Below, piece after piece: positions 53,390-63,403 of a stretch of DNA of 63,680 nucleotides. Source of the stretch: Candidatus Eisenbacteria bacterium (GTDB taxonomy: Bacteria > Desulfobacterota > Binatia > DP-6); assembly GCA_035577985.1 (NCBI GenBank), contig DATJZY010000170.1:1-63680 (forward strand), read 5' to 3'. Below the pieces are notes generated by a model, which worked only from the letters and a program-made list of their open reading frames with translations, made no database searches and was not told the origin of the DNA. Numbering within the stretch: position 1 is the first letter of the stretch; each line of letters starts with the position of its first letter. Position numbers and translations under genes: made by a program.

Positions 53390-53767
53390 TCAGGCCGCGG
53401 CCTTGCCGCCCTTGCCGCCGCGCGGCTCCTTCGCCGTCGCGCACGCGGTGCAGAGGTTGTTGACGTTGTTCGGATCCTCGACCAGGCCCTCGTCGAGGTT
53501 GTGGCAGACCTTCTTGCAGGAAGCGCAGATGAAGTAGATGCCTTCGATCGTCTTGTTGATGCGCTCGCGGTTGAGGATGCGGCCCTTCAGCTTCTCGATA
53601 CGGATGCCGAGCAGCTCCTCGTACTGGCGCTTGATCTTGCGCCGGCCGGCTTCGTCCTTCGGAAGCTCTTCCTCGCCTTCTTCGACCGGTTGCTCCTCGT
53701 CGTCGAAGATGGCGAACGACTTCGACTTCGAGCGTGCGCCCTTGTCGGTCTTACGCGTCCGCGCCAT
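53390..53767 (-). CDS. Small acidic/basic protein with zinc-ribbon-like cysteines, unknown
   Basis: A 125-residue protein. The first ~45 residues are highly charged (KTDKGARSKSK, then EEGEEELPKDE), the middle is helical (KRQYEELLGIRIEKLKGRILNRERINKTIEG), and FICASCKKVC plus LCTACA give four or five cysteines for a metal site. It ends lysine/glycine-rich. I do not recognise a named family. It lies 30 bases downstream of another small Cys-rich gene on the same strand, so they are probably co-transcribed. Confidence 0.75.
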   Translation of the reverse strand: MARTRKTDKGARSKSKSFAIFDDEEQPVEEGEEELPKDEAGRRKIKRQYEELLGIRIEKLKGRILNRERINKTIEGIYFICASCKKVCHNLDEGLVEDPNNVNNLCTACATAKEPRGGKGGKAAA

Positions 53768-53797
53768 GGCGGATTCTCCTTGCTCGGTCCTCGCGCG

Positions 53798-53971
53798 TCA
53801 GCGAGTGCGCTTCCTGTAGCCGCAGGTCTTCTCACAGACCCAGAAGAACCCCCGCGGCCCAAACCCCGTGTACTGGACGACGCGGCTCTCGGCGCCACAC
53901 GACGGGCAGAGGTGCTTCTTCTGCACGTCTGCGCCGCTCTTCTCGGCAGTCTTTGCCTTCTTCTCGGCCAC
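53798..53971 (-). CDS. 57-residue zinc-ribbon protein, unknown
   Basis: Starts at GTG 53971 with a lysine-rich opening (VAEKKAKTAEKSGADVQKKH), then CPSCGAESRVVQYTG, FGPRGFFWVCEKTCGYRKRTR and the stop. The four cysteines look like a rubredoxin/zinc-ribbon knuckle pair. A predicted promoter with a perfect TTGACA lies 36 bases upstream, which supports this start. It is too short for routine gene calls. Function unknown; RNA or ribosome association is only a guess from the basic composition. Confidence 0.65.
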   Translation of the reverse strand: MAEKKAKTAEKSGADVQKKHLCPSCGAESRVVQYTGFGPRGFFWVCEKTCGYRKRTR

Positions 53972-54006
53972 GGTCCCAGGTACGCCCGGCTGGCGGGCGA
54001 ACCGCG

Positions 54007-54035
54007 TTACTACTGAGGCGTCCGTGCCCTGTCAA
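54007..54035 (-). promoter_or_regulatory. Predicted sigma70-type promoter for the small zinc-ribbon pair
   Basis: On the minus strand a perfect TTGACA (54035-54030) and TAGTAA (54012-54007) are 17 bases apart. Transcription would begin near 54000, about 29 bases before the GTG at 53971. It lies in the 129-bp divergent gap before ttuB. I saw no equally good promoter for ttuB on the plus strand. Confidence 0.45.
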
Positions 54036-54100
54036 GGCGACCGCGTTGCGAAACTGCGAACGCTTGTGGCGTCACCGACCCCGTGCTACCCGGCGCGCGG

Positions 54101-54301
54101 ATGCGGGTCGTTCTCCACCCCCAGCGCCGCACGGTCGAGGTCCAGGGGCGCCGCCCGGTCCGCCGCCTCCTGGCGGAGCTCGGCGTGCTCCCCGGTACGG
54201 CCATGGTGATCCGGCGCGACGAGCTCCTGATGGACGGGGAGATCGTCGAGGACGACGACGAGATCGAGATCCGCGCCGTCATCTCCGGGGGTGCCCCGTG
54301 A
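54101..54301 (+). CDS. ttuB: TtuB-like ubiquitin-fold sulfur carrier with residues after Gly-Gly
   Basis: A 66-residue beta-grasp protein: MRVVLHPQRRTVEVQGRRPV, then RRLLAELG, VIRRDELLMDGEIVEDDDEIEI and the end AVISGGAP. As I recall Thermus TtuB, the layout matches it closely, including the ISGG end. Such carriers hold sulfur as a C-terminal thiocarboxylate and pass it to TtuA. Here Gly63-Gly64 is followed by Ala65-Pro66, so trimming would be needed for activation. The stop overlaps the ttuA GTG (GTGA). Confidence 0.85.
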   Translation: MRVVLHPQRRTVEVQGRRPVRRLLAELGVLPGTAMVIRRDELLMDGEIVEDDDEIEIRAVISGGAP

Positions 54302-55242
54302 AGTGCACGCGCTGCAAGCAGAAACCCGAGGTGCACCTGCGGGCGCACAACGCCGCATTCTGCCGCCCCTGCTACATCCTCTACTTCCGCCGGCAGGTGG
54401 AACGCGCCATCGAGCACGAGAAGATGTTCGGGCGCGAGGACGGTCTCCTGATCGCGGTCTCGGGCGGCAAGGACAGCCTGGCGTTGTGGGACGTCCTCAT
54501 CGAGCTCGGCTACCGCACTACCGGGCTCTACCTGGGTCTCGGGATCGGCGAATACTCGGACGCCTCGCACGACAAGGCGGCTGCGTTCGCCGCCGCGCGC
54601 GGCGTCCCGCTCCTCGTTCGCTCCCTCGCCCTGGAGGGACCGGGTCTCGCCGTTCCCGACGTCGCCGGTGCCACGCGGCGGGCCCCGTGCGCGGCCTGCG
54701 GCGCCATGAAGCGCCACTTCTTCGATGCCGCCGCGCACGAAGGCGGGTTCGACGTCCTGGTCACCGGACACAACCTCGACGACGAAGCTGCGCGCCTGCT
54801 CGGCAACGTGCTGCGCTGGCAGCGGGACCACCTCGCCCGGCAGCGCCCGGTCCTGGAGCCGTCGCATCCGAAGTTCGTCCGCAAGGTGAAGCCGCTCTAC
54901 CTCGTCTCCGAGTACGAGACGGCGGTTTACGCGTTCATGCGCGGCATCGACTACATCGTCGAGGAATGCCCCAACGCAGCGGGCGCGACGCAGCTCCTTT
55001 ATAAGGACGCGCTGAACCGTCTCGAAGCCGAGAGCCCGGGGACGAAGCTGTCGTTCGTGAAGGAGTGGGTCCGGACGACCCAGACCCTGTTCACGCAGCC
55101 CGATCGGGACGTGCCGGGCGAATGCCAGCAGTGCGGGATGCCGGCGTACGGCGCGCTCTGCTCCTTCTGCAGCCTGGTCCGCGAGGTCGAGACCCGGCGC
55201 GAGCGCCGCGTCCGCCGCGTGCCCGCGGCGCAGGGCGCTTGA
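54298..55242 (+). CDS. ttuA: tRNA 2-thiolation enzyme TtuA
   Basis: Predicted to thiolate the uridine (or ribothymidine) at tRNA position 54. The 314 residues have an N-terminal zinc finger (Cys3, Cys6, Cys22, Cys25), the PP-loop AVSGGKDSLALWD (Ser55-Ser60), LGIGEYS, Cys131 and Cys134 in CAACG, TGHNLDDEAARLLGN, Cys224 in EECPNA, LLYKDALN, and a C-terminal zinc finger (Cys276, Cys279, Cys288, Cys291). Cys131/134/224 match the [4Fe-4S] ligands of Thermus TtuA. It lies between ttuB and trmI. Confidence 0.93.
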   Translation: MKCTRCKQKPEVHLRAHNAAFCRPCYILYFRRQVERAIEHEKMFGREDGLLIAVSGGKDSLALWDVLIELGYRTTGLYLGLGIGEYSDASHDKAAAFAAARGVPLLVRSLALEGPGLAVPDVAGATRRAPCAACGAMKRHFFDAAAHEGGFDVLVTGHNLDDEAARLLGNVLRWQRDHLARQRPVLEPSHPKFVRKVKPLYLVSEYETAVYAFMRGIDYIVEECPNAAGATQLLYKDALNRLEAESPGTKLSFVKEWVRTTQTLFTQPDRDVPGECQQCGMPAYGALCSFCSLVREVETRRERRVRRVPAAQGA

Positions 55243-55247
55243 GCCGC

Positions 55248-56153
55248 GTGTCGGGTCCGCTCCGCGACCGCGACGCCGTCGTCCTGATCGACCGCAAGCA
55301 GCGGACGTATCTGCGCACCCTGCGCGCGGGCCGGACGATCAGCGTCCGTGGCGGCGCGCTCGCGAGCGATACGATCATCGGACAGCCCGAAGGCTCGGTC
55401 GTCGTGACGCCCCGCGGCGAGCGGCTCCTCGTGCTGCGTCCCACCTATGCCCAGCTGATCCCGAACCTGCCGCGCCAGGCCCAGCCGATCTACCCGAAGG
55501 ACGTGGGCCCGCTCCTCTTGTGGGGCGACATCGGGCCCGGCATGCGCGTGATCGAGGTCGGAACCGGACCCGGTGCCCTCACGCTGGCGCTCCTGCGTGC
55601 CGTGGGACCGACGGGCGAGCTCGTCTCCTACGAGCTGCGCGAGGATTTCGCCGCCCGCGCCCAGGACAACGTGGCACGCTTCCACGGTCCGGCGCCGAAC
55701 TGGACGGTCCGCGTCGCCGACGCCTTCGCGGGCTTCGTCGAGCGCGACGTCGACCGCATCGTGATCGACCTCGCCGAGCCGTGGCGGCTCCTCGACGTCG
55801 TGGCCGCGGCGCTCCGTCCGGGCGGCGTCGTCACCGGCTTCGTTCCGACCGCGCTCCAGGTGAAGGGATTCGTCGACGGCCTCCGCGCGCACGGCGGCTT
55901 CGCCGCAGTGGAGGCGCTCGAGACGCTCACGCGCTTCTGGCACGTCCGCGAGCGCAGCCTGCGTCCCGAGCATCGCATGGTCGCGCACACCGGCTTCCTC
56001 GTCTTCGCGCGACGGCTCGCGCCCGGCGCTGCTTTCGCGTTGACTCCCTTCGGCCGCTCCGATACCACCAGCGACGGCGGCCACGCGCACGATCCGGGGT
56101 CGACGCAGCATGACCAAGGCGGAGATCCGCGAGAAGGTCTGGACGACGATTGA
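55248..56153 (+). CDS. trmI: tRNA (adenine58-N1)-methyltransferase
   Basis: Methylates A58 in the tRNA T-loop with S-adenosylmethionine. The 301 residues (GTG 55248) have an N-terminal TrmI domain with SDTIIGQPEGSVVVT and LRPT, then QPIYPKDVGPLL, the SAM motif VIEVGTGPGALTLALL (101-116), YELREDFAARAQDN and IVIDLAEPW. A TTG at 55239 (overlapping ttuA as TTGA) is an alternative start. The C-terminus runs 44 bases into the next gene and looks unstructured (SDTTSDGGHAHDPGSTQHDQ). Confidence 0.92.
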   Translation: MSGPLRDRDAVVLIDRKQRTYLRTLRAGRTISVRGGALASDTIIGQPEGSVVVTPRGERLLVLRPTYAQLIPNLPRQAQPIYPKDVGPLLLWGDIGPGMRVIEVGTGPGALTLALLRAVGPTGELVSYELREDFAARAQDNVARFHGPAPNWTVRVADAFAGFVERDVDRIVIDLAEPWRLLDVVAAALRPGGVVTGFVPTALQVKGFVDGLRAHGGFAAVEALETLTRFWHVRERSLRPEHRMVAHTGFLVFARRLAPGAAFALTPFGRSDTTSDGGHAHDPGSTQHDQGGDPREGLDDD

Positions 56154-56847
56154 GCGTGAGGGCGCGTCGCGGTTTCCGTGGGCGCGCGGCCGCATCCCGA
56201 ACTTCGTCGGCGCCGAGCAAGCGGCGCAGCTCCTGCGCGAGCTCGCCGTGTGGCGGCGCGCGCTGGTCGTGAAGGTCAATCCGGACGCGCCGCAGCTGCC
56301 CGTGCGCCGGCTCGCGCTTTCGGAAGGGAAGATCCTCTACATGGCGGTGCCGCGCCTGCGCGCGGAGAAGTGCTTCATCGAGCTCGACCCCCAGCGCTTC
56401 CCCAAAGGCGTCGTGCCGTCGGCCAGCATTGCGTCCGCGGTGCGCTACGGGCGCCCGGTGTCGCCGCGCGAGATGCGGCCGGTCGACCTCATCGTCTGCG
56501 GGTCGGTCGGCGTTGGCCGCGACGGCGCGCGCATCGGCAAGGGCGGCGGCTACTGCGACCTCGAGTACGGCATCCTGCGCGAGGAAGGAAAGGTCCGCGA
56601 AGCGACGCCGATCCTCACCACGGTCCACGCGCTGCAGATCCTCACCGATCGCATCGGCATGCTGCCGCACGATCTGCCCGTCGATTTCCTGGTGACGCCC
56701 GCGGACGTCATCGCGACGCGGCCGACGCATCCGCGCCCGCGCGGGATCTACTGGGATCTCCTGCGGCCGCTGCGTATCAACGCGATCCCCGTGCTGCGCA
56801 AGCGGATGAAGCGCGGCGCGAGCGGAGCGTCGCCAAGACGGCTCTAG
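56110..56847 (+). CDS. 5-formyltetrahydrofolate cyclo-ligase family protein
   Basis: A 245-residue protein: MTKAEIREKVWTTIEREGASRFPWARGRIPNFVGAEQAAQLL, VKVNPDAPQLPVRRLAL, MAVPRLR and VCGSVGVGRDGARIGKGGGYCDLEYGIL, the family's phosphate/folate site. The overall form is closer to the methenyltetrahydrofolate-synthase-domain proteins than to compact YgfA. The substrate may be a folate, but that is family-level inference. Its start lies 44 bases inside trmI. Confidence 0.83.
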   Translation: MTKAEIREKVWTTIEREGASRFPWARGRIPNFVGAEQAAQLLRELAVWRRALVVKVNPDAPQLPVRRLALSEGKILYMAVPRLRAEKCFIELDPQRFPKGVVPSASIASAVRYGRPVSPREMRPVDLIVCGSVGVGRDGARIGKGGGYCDLEYGILREEGKVREATPILTTVHALQILTDRIGMLPHDLPVDFLVTPADVIATRPTHPRPRGIYWDLLRPLRINAIPVLRKRMKRGASGASPRRL

Positions 56848-56851
56848 GACT

Positions 56852-56877
56852 CCAGCCCGAGCTACAGCTCGGGCTGG
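56852..56877. terminator. 11-bp hairpin after the cyclo-ligase gene
   Basis: Bases 56852-56862 pair perfectly with 56867-56877 around a four-base TACA loop, five bases after the stop. It is the same position and layout as the hairpin after rpmB, between convergent genes. No U-tract follows. It may end transcription from both sides. Confidence 0.6.
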
Positions 56878-56958
56878 GATCGGACGCGAGATCTTGGACG
56901 GCCGTGGCACGCGTGGGCGGTCTGCCGCGGCCGGCCAAGCCCGCCGAAGGCGGCGGCA
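56852..56958 (+). repeat. Structured intergenic element, copy B
   Basis: Same architecture as copy A at 9724-9821: a perfect first stem, a four-base spacer, GGACGCGAG (56882), GGCACGCG (56906), TGCCGCGGCC (56923) and a closing hairpin CCGCC-GAA-GGCGG (56941-56953) enclosed by TGCCG/CGGCA (56923-56927, 56954-56958). Block spacings are 24 and 17 here against 23 and 17 in copy A. The first stem's bases differ but pair perfectly in each. A further GCGTGGCACGCG follows. It fills most of the 129-bp convergent gap. Confidence 0.7.
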
Positions 56959-56976
56959 ACGCGTGGCACGCGCGCG

Positions 56977-57726
56977 TCATCTCAATAGGGTGGCGACTTC
57001 GGGGAAGGACGTCAGAACGTAGCGTGGGGATGGGGAACCGTCGGGAACACCGGTGCGTTCGGTGTCGATCCAGGCGGCGTCGACGCCCGCGGCGCTGGCG
57101 GCGCCGATGTCTTCCGTGAAGTTGTCGCCGACCATGAGGGCGCGCGCGGGGGCGACCCCGAGGTCGCGCAGAGCGATGCGGATGAGGGACGGGTGTGGCT
57201 TGCGGAGGCCGACGGCTTCCGAGACGACCACGGTGTGCACCTTGGAGAGGATGTCGTGGCGACACAGGATGTCGTACGCGGTGGCGGTGTCGTCGAAGTT
57301 CGTGATGACGGCGACGGTGCGACCACGCGCCGCGTGCTCGAGCACGGCGGCGTGGTTGGACGGGAAGCGGGTGGCGTTCGCGATGCCTTGCATGTGGGCG
57401 CGGGCGAGAATCGGTGCGGCCTCGGCCGCGGTCGCCGCGTCGGCTCCGAGGCGCACGAGCGCCCGCCGGAAGCGCTCGCGCGACGGGCGCTCGACGTGGG
57501 TGCCCTTGCGCTCCTCGGCGAGCTCGTGGCTGGCGGCGATGAACGCACGGCCGAACGTGTCGACGTCGGCGCCGGGAACGAGCTCGGCGAGCAGCGGCGC
57601 CCACGTGCCGATGGTCGAGCGGATGCGCCGTCCGTCGATCACCACTTCCGGCAGCGCAGCGTGGTCGAACTCGATCAGCGTCCCGAAGAGGTCGAACAGG
57701 ACCGCGTCGTAGGCGATCCGGCTCAC
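56977..57726 (-). CDS. HAD superfamily hydrolase (haloacid dehalogenase/phosphatase type)
   Basis: A 249-residue HAD protein from GTG 57726. Motif I is YDAVLFDLFGTLIEFD (nucleophile Asp; the second position is Phe rather than the second Asp of phosphatases, as in many dehalogenase-like members). Motif II is VAVITNFDD, and motifs III/IV are GLRKPHPSLIRIAL and ALMVGDNFTEDIGAASAAGVDAAWID. Substrate unknown. GTGA overlap with the DUF2203 gene upstream. Confidence 0.88.
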   Translation of the reverse strand: MSRIAYDAVLFDLFGTLIEFDHAALPEVVIDGRRIRSTIGTWAPLLAELVPGADVDTFGRAFIAASHELAEERKGTHVERPSRERFRRALVRLGADAATAAEAAPILARAHMQGIANATRFPSNHAAVLEHAARGRTVAVITNFDDTATAYDILCRHDILSKVHTVVVSEAVGLRKPHPSLIRIALRDLGVAPARALMVGDNFTEDIGAASAAGVDAAWIDTERTGVPDGSPSPRYVLTSFPEVATLLR

Positions 57727-58142
57727 TGGACCTCGGGCGCCGGGGGCAGCCCCCGCAGCGCGCGCCGTCCGGCGAACCCCTCCGTGCGCCGATGGAAGAA
57801 GCGCACCCGATCCTCGCCGAACTGCCAGCACAGATAGACCTCGACGCCGTCGATGACCGCGGGGAAGTCGACGAGGCCCAGGTCCACGTCCTTCAGCTCG
57901 ACGCCGAGCTCTTCGATCTCGCCGACCGCTGCGTCGAGCTCCTCGACGAGCCGGCGCAGCTCGGGACGCTCGGCGAGGACGTCCTCGATGCGGATCGCCC
58001 CCGGGTCGCCGCCACGCCCCATCGCTACCGCCTCGCGCTCGCGGTGCAGGCGGAGCGCGTTGCGCTGCACGCGCTCCAGGAGCAGCCGCAGGCGCGGTAC
58101 GCACGCATCCGCCTGCTCGACGGTGAACGATCGCGTGCGCAC
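57723..58142 (-). CDS. DUF2203 family protein
   Basis: A 139-residue soluble protein with the conserved pattern FTVEQADACVPRLRLLLERVQ, a helical middle, GVELKDVDLGLVDFPAVIDGVEVYLCWQFGEDRVRFFHRRTEGFAGRRAL. No function is known for the family. GTG 58142 starts almost at the predicted transcription start, so the mRNA may be leaderless. It is divergent from lon. Confidence 0.85.
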   Translation of the reverse strand: MRTRSFTVEQADACVPRLRLLLERVQRNALRLHREREAVAMGRGGDPGAIRIEDVLAERPELRRLVEELDAAVGEIEELGVELKDVDLGLVDFPAVIDGVEVYLCWQFGEDRVRFFHRRTEGFAGRRALRGLPPAPEVQ

Positions 58143-58148
58143 CCGGGC

Positions 58149-58177
58149 ACCGTACCCAGCGCGTCGCGAGCTGTCGA
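58149..58177 (-). promoter_or_regulatory. Possible promoter for the DUF2203-HAD pair
   Basis: On the minus strand TCGACA (58177-58172, five of six) and TACGGT (58154-58149, three of six) are 17 bases apart. Transcription would start at about 58142, the GTG itself. Pattern evidence only. Confidence 0.3.
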
Positions 58178-58192
58178 GCCGGCGACACGACC

Positions 58193-58221
58193 TTGTGACC
58201 CCGGGGGCCCTGCGTTAGATA
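58193..58221 (+). promoter_or_regulatory. Possible promoter for lon
   Basis: On the plus strand TTGTGA (58193-58198) and TAGATA (58216-58221) are 17 bases apart, 13 bases before the lon ATG. Match to the sigma70 consensus is moderate (four and three of six). I saw no clear heat-shock sigma32 pattern. Confidence 0.33.
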
Positions 58222-58234
58222 CACGGCGCGCCCG

Positions 58235-60661
<2,427 letters not shown>

Positions 60662-60670
60662 GAGCCCACG

Positions 60671-61672
60671 GTGCCCGAGCTGCGCAAGGACCCGCTCACG
60701 GGGCAATGGGTCATCATCGGCACCGAGCGGCCGCGCCGTCCGGAGGACTTTCGCGCCGTCCACGAGGCGCGTCAGGTGGGCGCGTGCATGCTGTGCGAGG
60801 GCCACGAGAGCGAGACACCGCCAGAGCTGCTCGCCTATCGTCCCTCCGGCGACGGCACGCCGAATCGCCAGGGCTGGCGCGTGCGGGTCGTGCCCAACAA
60901 GTTCCCTGCCCTGCGCGTCGAGGGGGATCTCGATCGCCGCGGCCACGGGCTCTACGACCTCATGAACGGCGTCGGCGCGCACGAGCTCGTCATCGAGTCG
61001 CCCAAGCACGACGAGACGCTCGCGACGCTCTCGCTGGCGGCGATCGAGGACGTCGTGCACGCCTACCAGGAGCGGATGCTCGACCTGCGGCGCGACACGC
61101 GCTTCCGCTCGGTCGTCATCTTCAAGACGGCCGGACGCGGCATCGGGCCCACGCTCGAGCATCCGCATTCGCAGCTCCTCGCGACGCCGACGCTGCCGAC
61201 CGACCTCGCGCAGGAGCTCGTGCAAGCCCGCACCTACCACGAGTACCGCGAGCGCTGCGTGTTCTGCGACATCCTCAATCAGGAGACCGAAGAGGGGCGC
61301 CGCATCGTCGCGGAATCGGAGCACGTGGTCGCCTTCGCGCCGTTCGCCGGCCGCGCACCCTTCGAGACGTGGCTCATGCCGCGGCGGCACACGGCCGGCT
61401 ACGAGCAGGTGAAGGCGGTCGAGCGCCGCGATCTCGCGCGCACGTTGCGCGGTGTGCTCCACCGGCTGCACACGTTGCTCGAGGGGGCGCCGTTCGGCCT
61501 CGTGCTGCACAGCGCCCCGTTCGCCGACAGCGAAGCGCCGTACTTCCACTGGCACATCGAGATCGTGCCACGGGTCGTGGTACCGGGCGTGCTCGCCGCG
61601 GGGAGCGGATTCCCGATGAACCCCCTACCCCCGGAGGACGCAGCGCGGTTTCTGCGTCGCGACGAGGCCTGA
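60671..61672 (+). CDS. galT: Galactose-1-phosphate uridylyltransferase family protein
   Basis: HIT-superfamily nucleotidylyl transferase of 333 residues. GTG 60671 gives MPELRKDPLTGQWVIIGTERPRRPEDF. CMLCEGHE provides zinc cysteines, and the active site is GPTLEHPHSQLLA, with His164, the nucleophile His166 and Gln168. A second cysteine pair is CVFCD. The C-terminal FHWHIEIVPRV is conserved. UDP-glucose is the usual donor, but ADP- or other sugars are possible given the glgA neighbour 18 bases downstream. Confidence 0.88.
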   Translation: MPELRKDPLTGQWVIIGTERPRRPEDFRAVHEARQVGACMLCEGHESETPPELLAYRPSGDGTPNRQGWRVRVVPNKFPALRVEGDLDRRGHGLYDLMNGVGAHELVIESPKHDETLATLSLAAIEDVVHAYQERMLDLRRDTRFRSVVIFKTAGRGIGPTLEHPHSQLLATPTLPTDLAQELVQARTYHEYRERCVFCDILNQETEEGRRIVAESEHVVAFAPFAGRAPFETWLMPRRHTAGYEQVKAVERRDLARTLRGVLHRLHTLLEGAPFGLVLHSAPFADSEAPYFHWHIEIVPRVVVPGVLAAGSGFPMNPLPPEDAARFLRRDEA

Positions 61673-61690
61673 GCCCGCCGCCGAGGATCG

Positions 61691-63136
61691 GTGCACGTCG
61701 TCCATATCGCCTCCGAGGCGGTGCCGTACGCCAAGACGGGCGGCCTGGGCGACGTGCTCGGCGCGCTGCCGCCGGCGCTCGCGCGAGCCGGCGTTCAGAC
61801 CACCGTGTGCCTCCCCGGCTATCGCCCCGCGCTGCGGGTCGCCGGCGACACGGACGTCCTCGGCGAGGTGTATGCACCGGTGTCGACCCGCACCGAGCCG
61901 TTTCAAGTCCTCGGCCTGCGCGGCGCGCCCGTTCCGACCGTCCTCCTGGGCTCTCTCGCGTACTTCGATCGCGAGGGACTCTACGGCGAGGACGGACGCG
62001 ACTACCCGGACAACGCCGAGCGCTTCGTCGCGTTCTGTCGCGCGGCGCTCGAATGGATGCGGACGTGGAGCACCCCCCCCGACGTGCTCCACGTCCACGA
62101 CTGGCAGACCGCCCTCGTACCGGCGTTCCTGCGCGCCGGGCCGGAGCTCCATCCGGAGCTCGGCGCCACGCGCACGGTCATCACCATCCACAACCTCGCC
62201 TTCCAGGGACGCTTCCCAGCGACCGACTGGCACCTCTTGAACCTCGATCGCCGCTGGTTCGCGCCCGACGCGCTCGAGTTCTACGGCGGCATCAACTTCT
62301 TGAAGGCCGGTCTCGTCTTCTCCGACGCGATCACGACCGTGAGCCCCCGCTACGCGCGCGAGATCCAGGGGCCCGACCTCGGCGAGGGCCTCGACGGCCT
62401 GCTTCGAGCGCGGGCCGCGTCGCTCACGGGCATCCTGAACGGCGCCGACTACGGCGCATGGAATCCTGCGACGGACCCGGCACTGCCGGCGCGCTACGAT
62501 CGGACCGATCTCGCCGGGAAGGCGCGTTGCCGGGCGGCGCTGCGGGCCGAGATGGGGCTCCGTGCGGACTCGACGGGACCGCTCCTCGCCGTGATCTCAC
62601 GTCTCGCCGAGCAGAAGGGGATCGACCTCGTCGTACGCGCCGGGCGGGAGCTCCTCGAGCGGACGCCGGTGCAGCTCGTCGTCCTCGGCAGCGGCGAACA
62701 CCGCTTCGAAGCCGGCCTCGCCACGCTCCGCGATCGTTTCCCCGGCCGCGTCGCGCTGCGCGTCGGCTTCGACGACGCGCTCGCCCACCGGATCGAGGCC
62801 GGCGCCGACGTCTTCCTCATGCCGTCCCGCTACGAGCCGTGCGGCCTCTCGCAGATCTACAGCCTGCGATATGGGACCGTCCCGGTCGTTCACGCGACGG
62901 GCGGCCTCGACGACACGGTCGAGGACTTCGATCCCGGCCGCGCGACCGGCACCGGCTTCAAGTTCTCGCCGTTCACGGACGAGGCGTTCGTCGGCGCGAT
63001 CGGCCGCGCCATCGAGGTCTGGCGCGACCGGGAGAAGTGGACGCGCCTGGTCGACAACGGCATGCGGATGGACTTTTCGTGGGAGCGCGCCGCGGTGGGC
63101 TACCGGCGCGTGTACGATGGGCTGTCGCCGAGGTAG
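61691..63136 (+). CDS. glgA: Glycogen (starch) synthase
   Basis: GT5 enzyme that extends alpha-1,4-glucan from ADP-glucose (or UDP-glucose). The 481 residues from GTG 61691 begin MHVVHIASEAVPYAKTGGLGDVLGALP (the KTGGL substrate loop). They include VLHVHDWQTALVPAFL, TIHNLAFQGRFP, TVSPRYAREI, GILNGADYGAWNP, ISRLAEQKGIDLV and MPSRYEPCGLSQIYSLRYGTVPVVHATGGLDDTV. Full length. No branching or phosphorylase gene is in the window. Confidence 0.95.
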   Translation: MHVVHIASEAVPYAKTGGLGDVLGALPPALARAGVQTTVCLPGYRPALRVAGDTDVLGEVYAPVSTRTEPFQVLGLRGAPVPTVLLGSLAYFDREGLYGEDGRDYPDNAERFVAFCRAALEWMRTWSTPPDVLHVHDWQTALVPAFLRAGPELHPELGATRTVITIHNLAFQGRFPATDWHLLNLDRRWFAPDALEFYGGINFLKAGLVFSDAITTVSPRYAREIQGPDLGEGLDGLLRARAASLTGILNGADYGAWNPATDPALPARYDRTDLAGKARCRAALRAEMGLRADSTGPLLAVISRLAEQKGIDLVVRAGRELLERTPVQLVVLGSGEHRFEAGLATLRDRFPGRVALRVGFDDALAHRIEAGADVFLMPSRYEPCGLSQIYSLRYGTVPVVHATGGLDDTVEDFDPGRATGTGFKFSPFTDEAFVGAIGRAIEVWRDREKWTRLVDNGMRMDFSWERAAVGYRRVYDGLSPR

Positions 63137-63156
63137 GTGGATGACTCGGCTACGCG

Positions 63157-63195
63157 GCTTCGGCTAGCTCCGCGGCGCCCCGACGCTTCGGCTAG
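63157..63195 (+). repeat. Two direct copies of GCTTCGGCTAG
   Basis: The 11-base word occurs at 63157-63167 and 63185-63195, 28 bases start to start, with a related CGGCTACGCGG just before. It lies about 20 bases after the glgA stop. It could be chance in GC-rich DNA, a binding-site pair or a duplication remnant. Confidence 0.4.
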
Positions 63196-63403
63196 ACGTG
63201 CCGGAGCGACGGTGGAAGTTACATGCGCGATTAGGGCCGGAAGATCGGCGTCCTACGGCGTCGGATCACGAGCGGCGCTCGAGCCCGCCTGCACATTCTA
63301 CAGTCGCCCGACCACGAAGCCGCCGTTCGGCCGCGCGTTTCCGAACCGACGCGGGTGGCATCCGGGTTGCTGCACATCGCACCGAACAACGAGACATCGC
63401 CGA

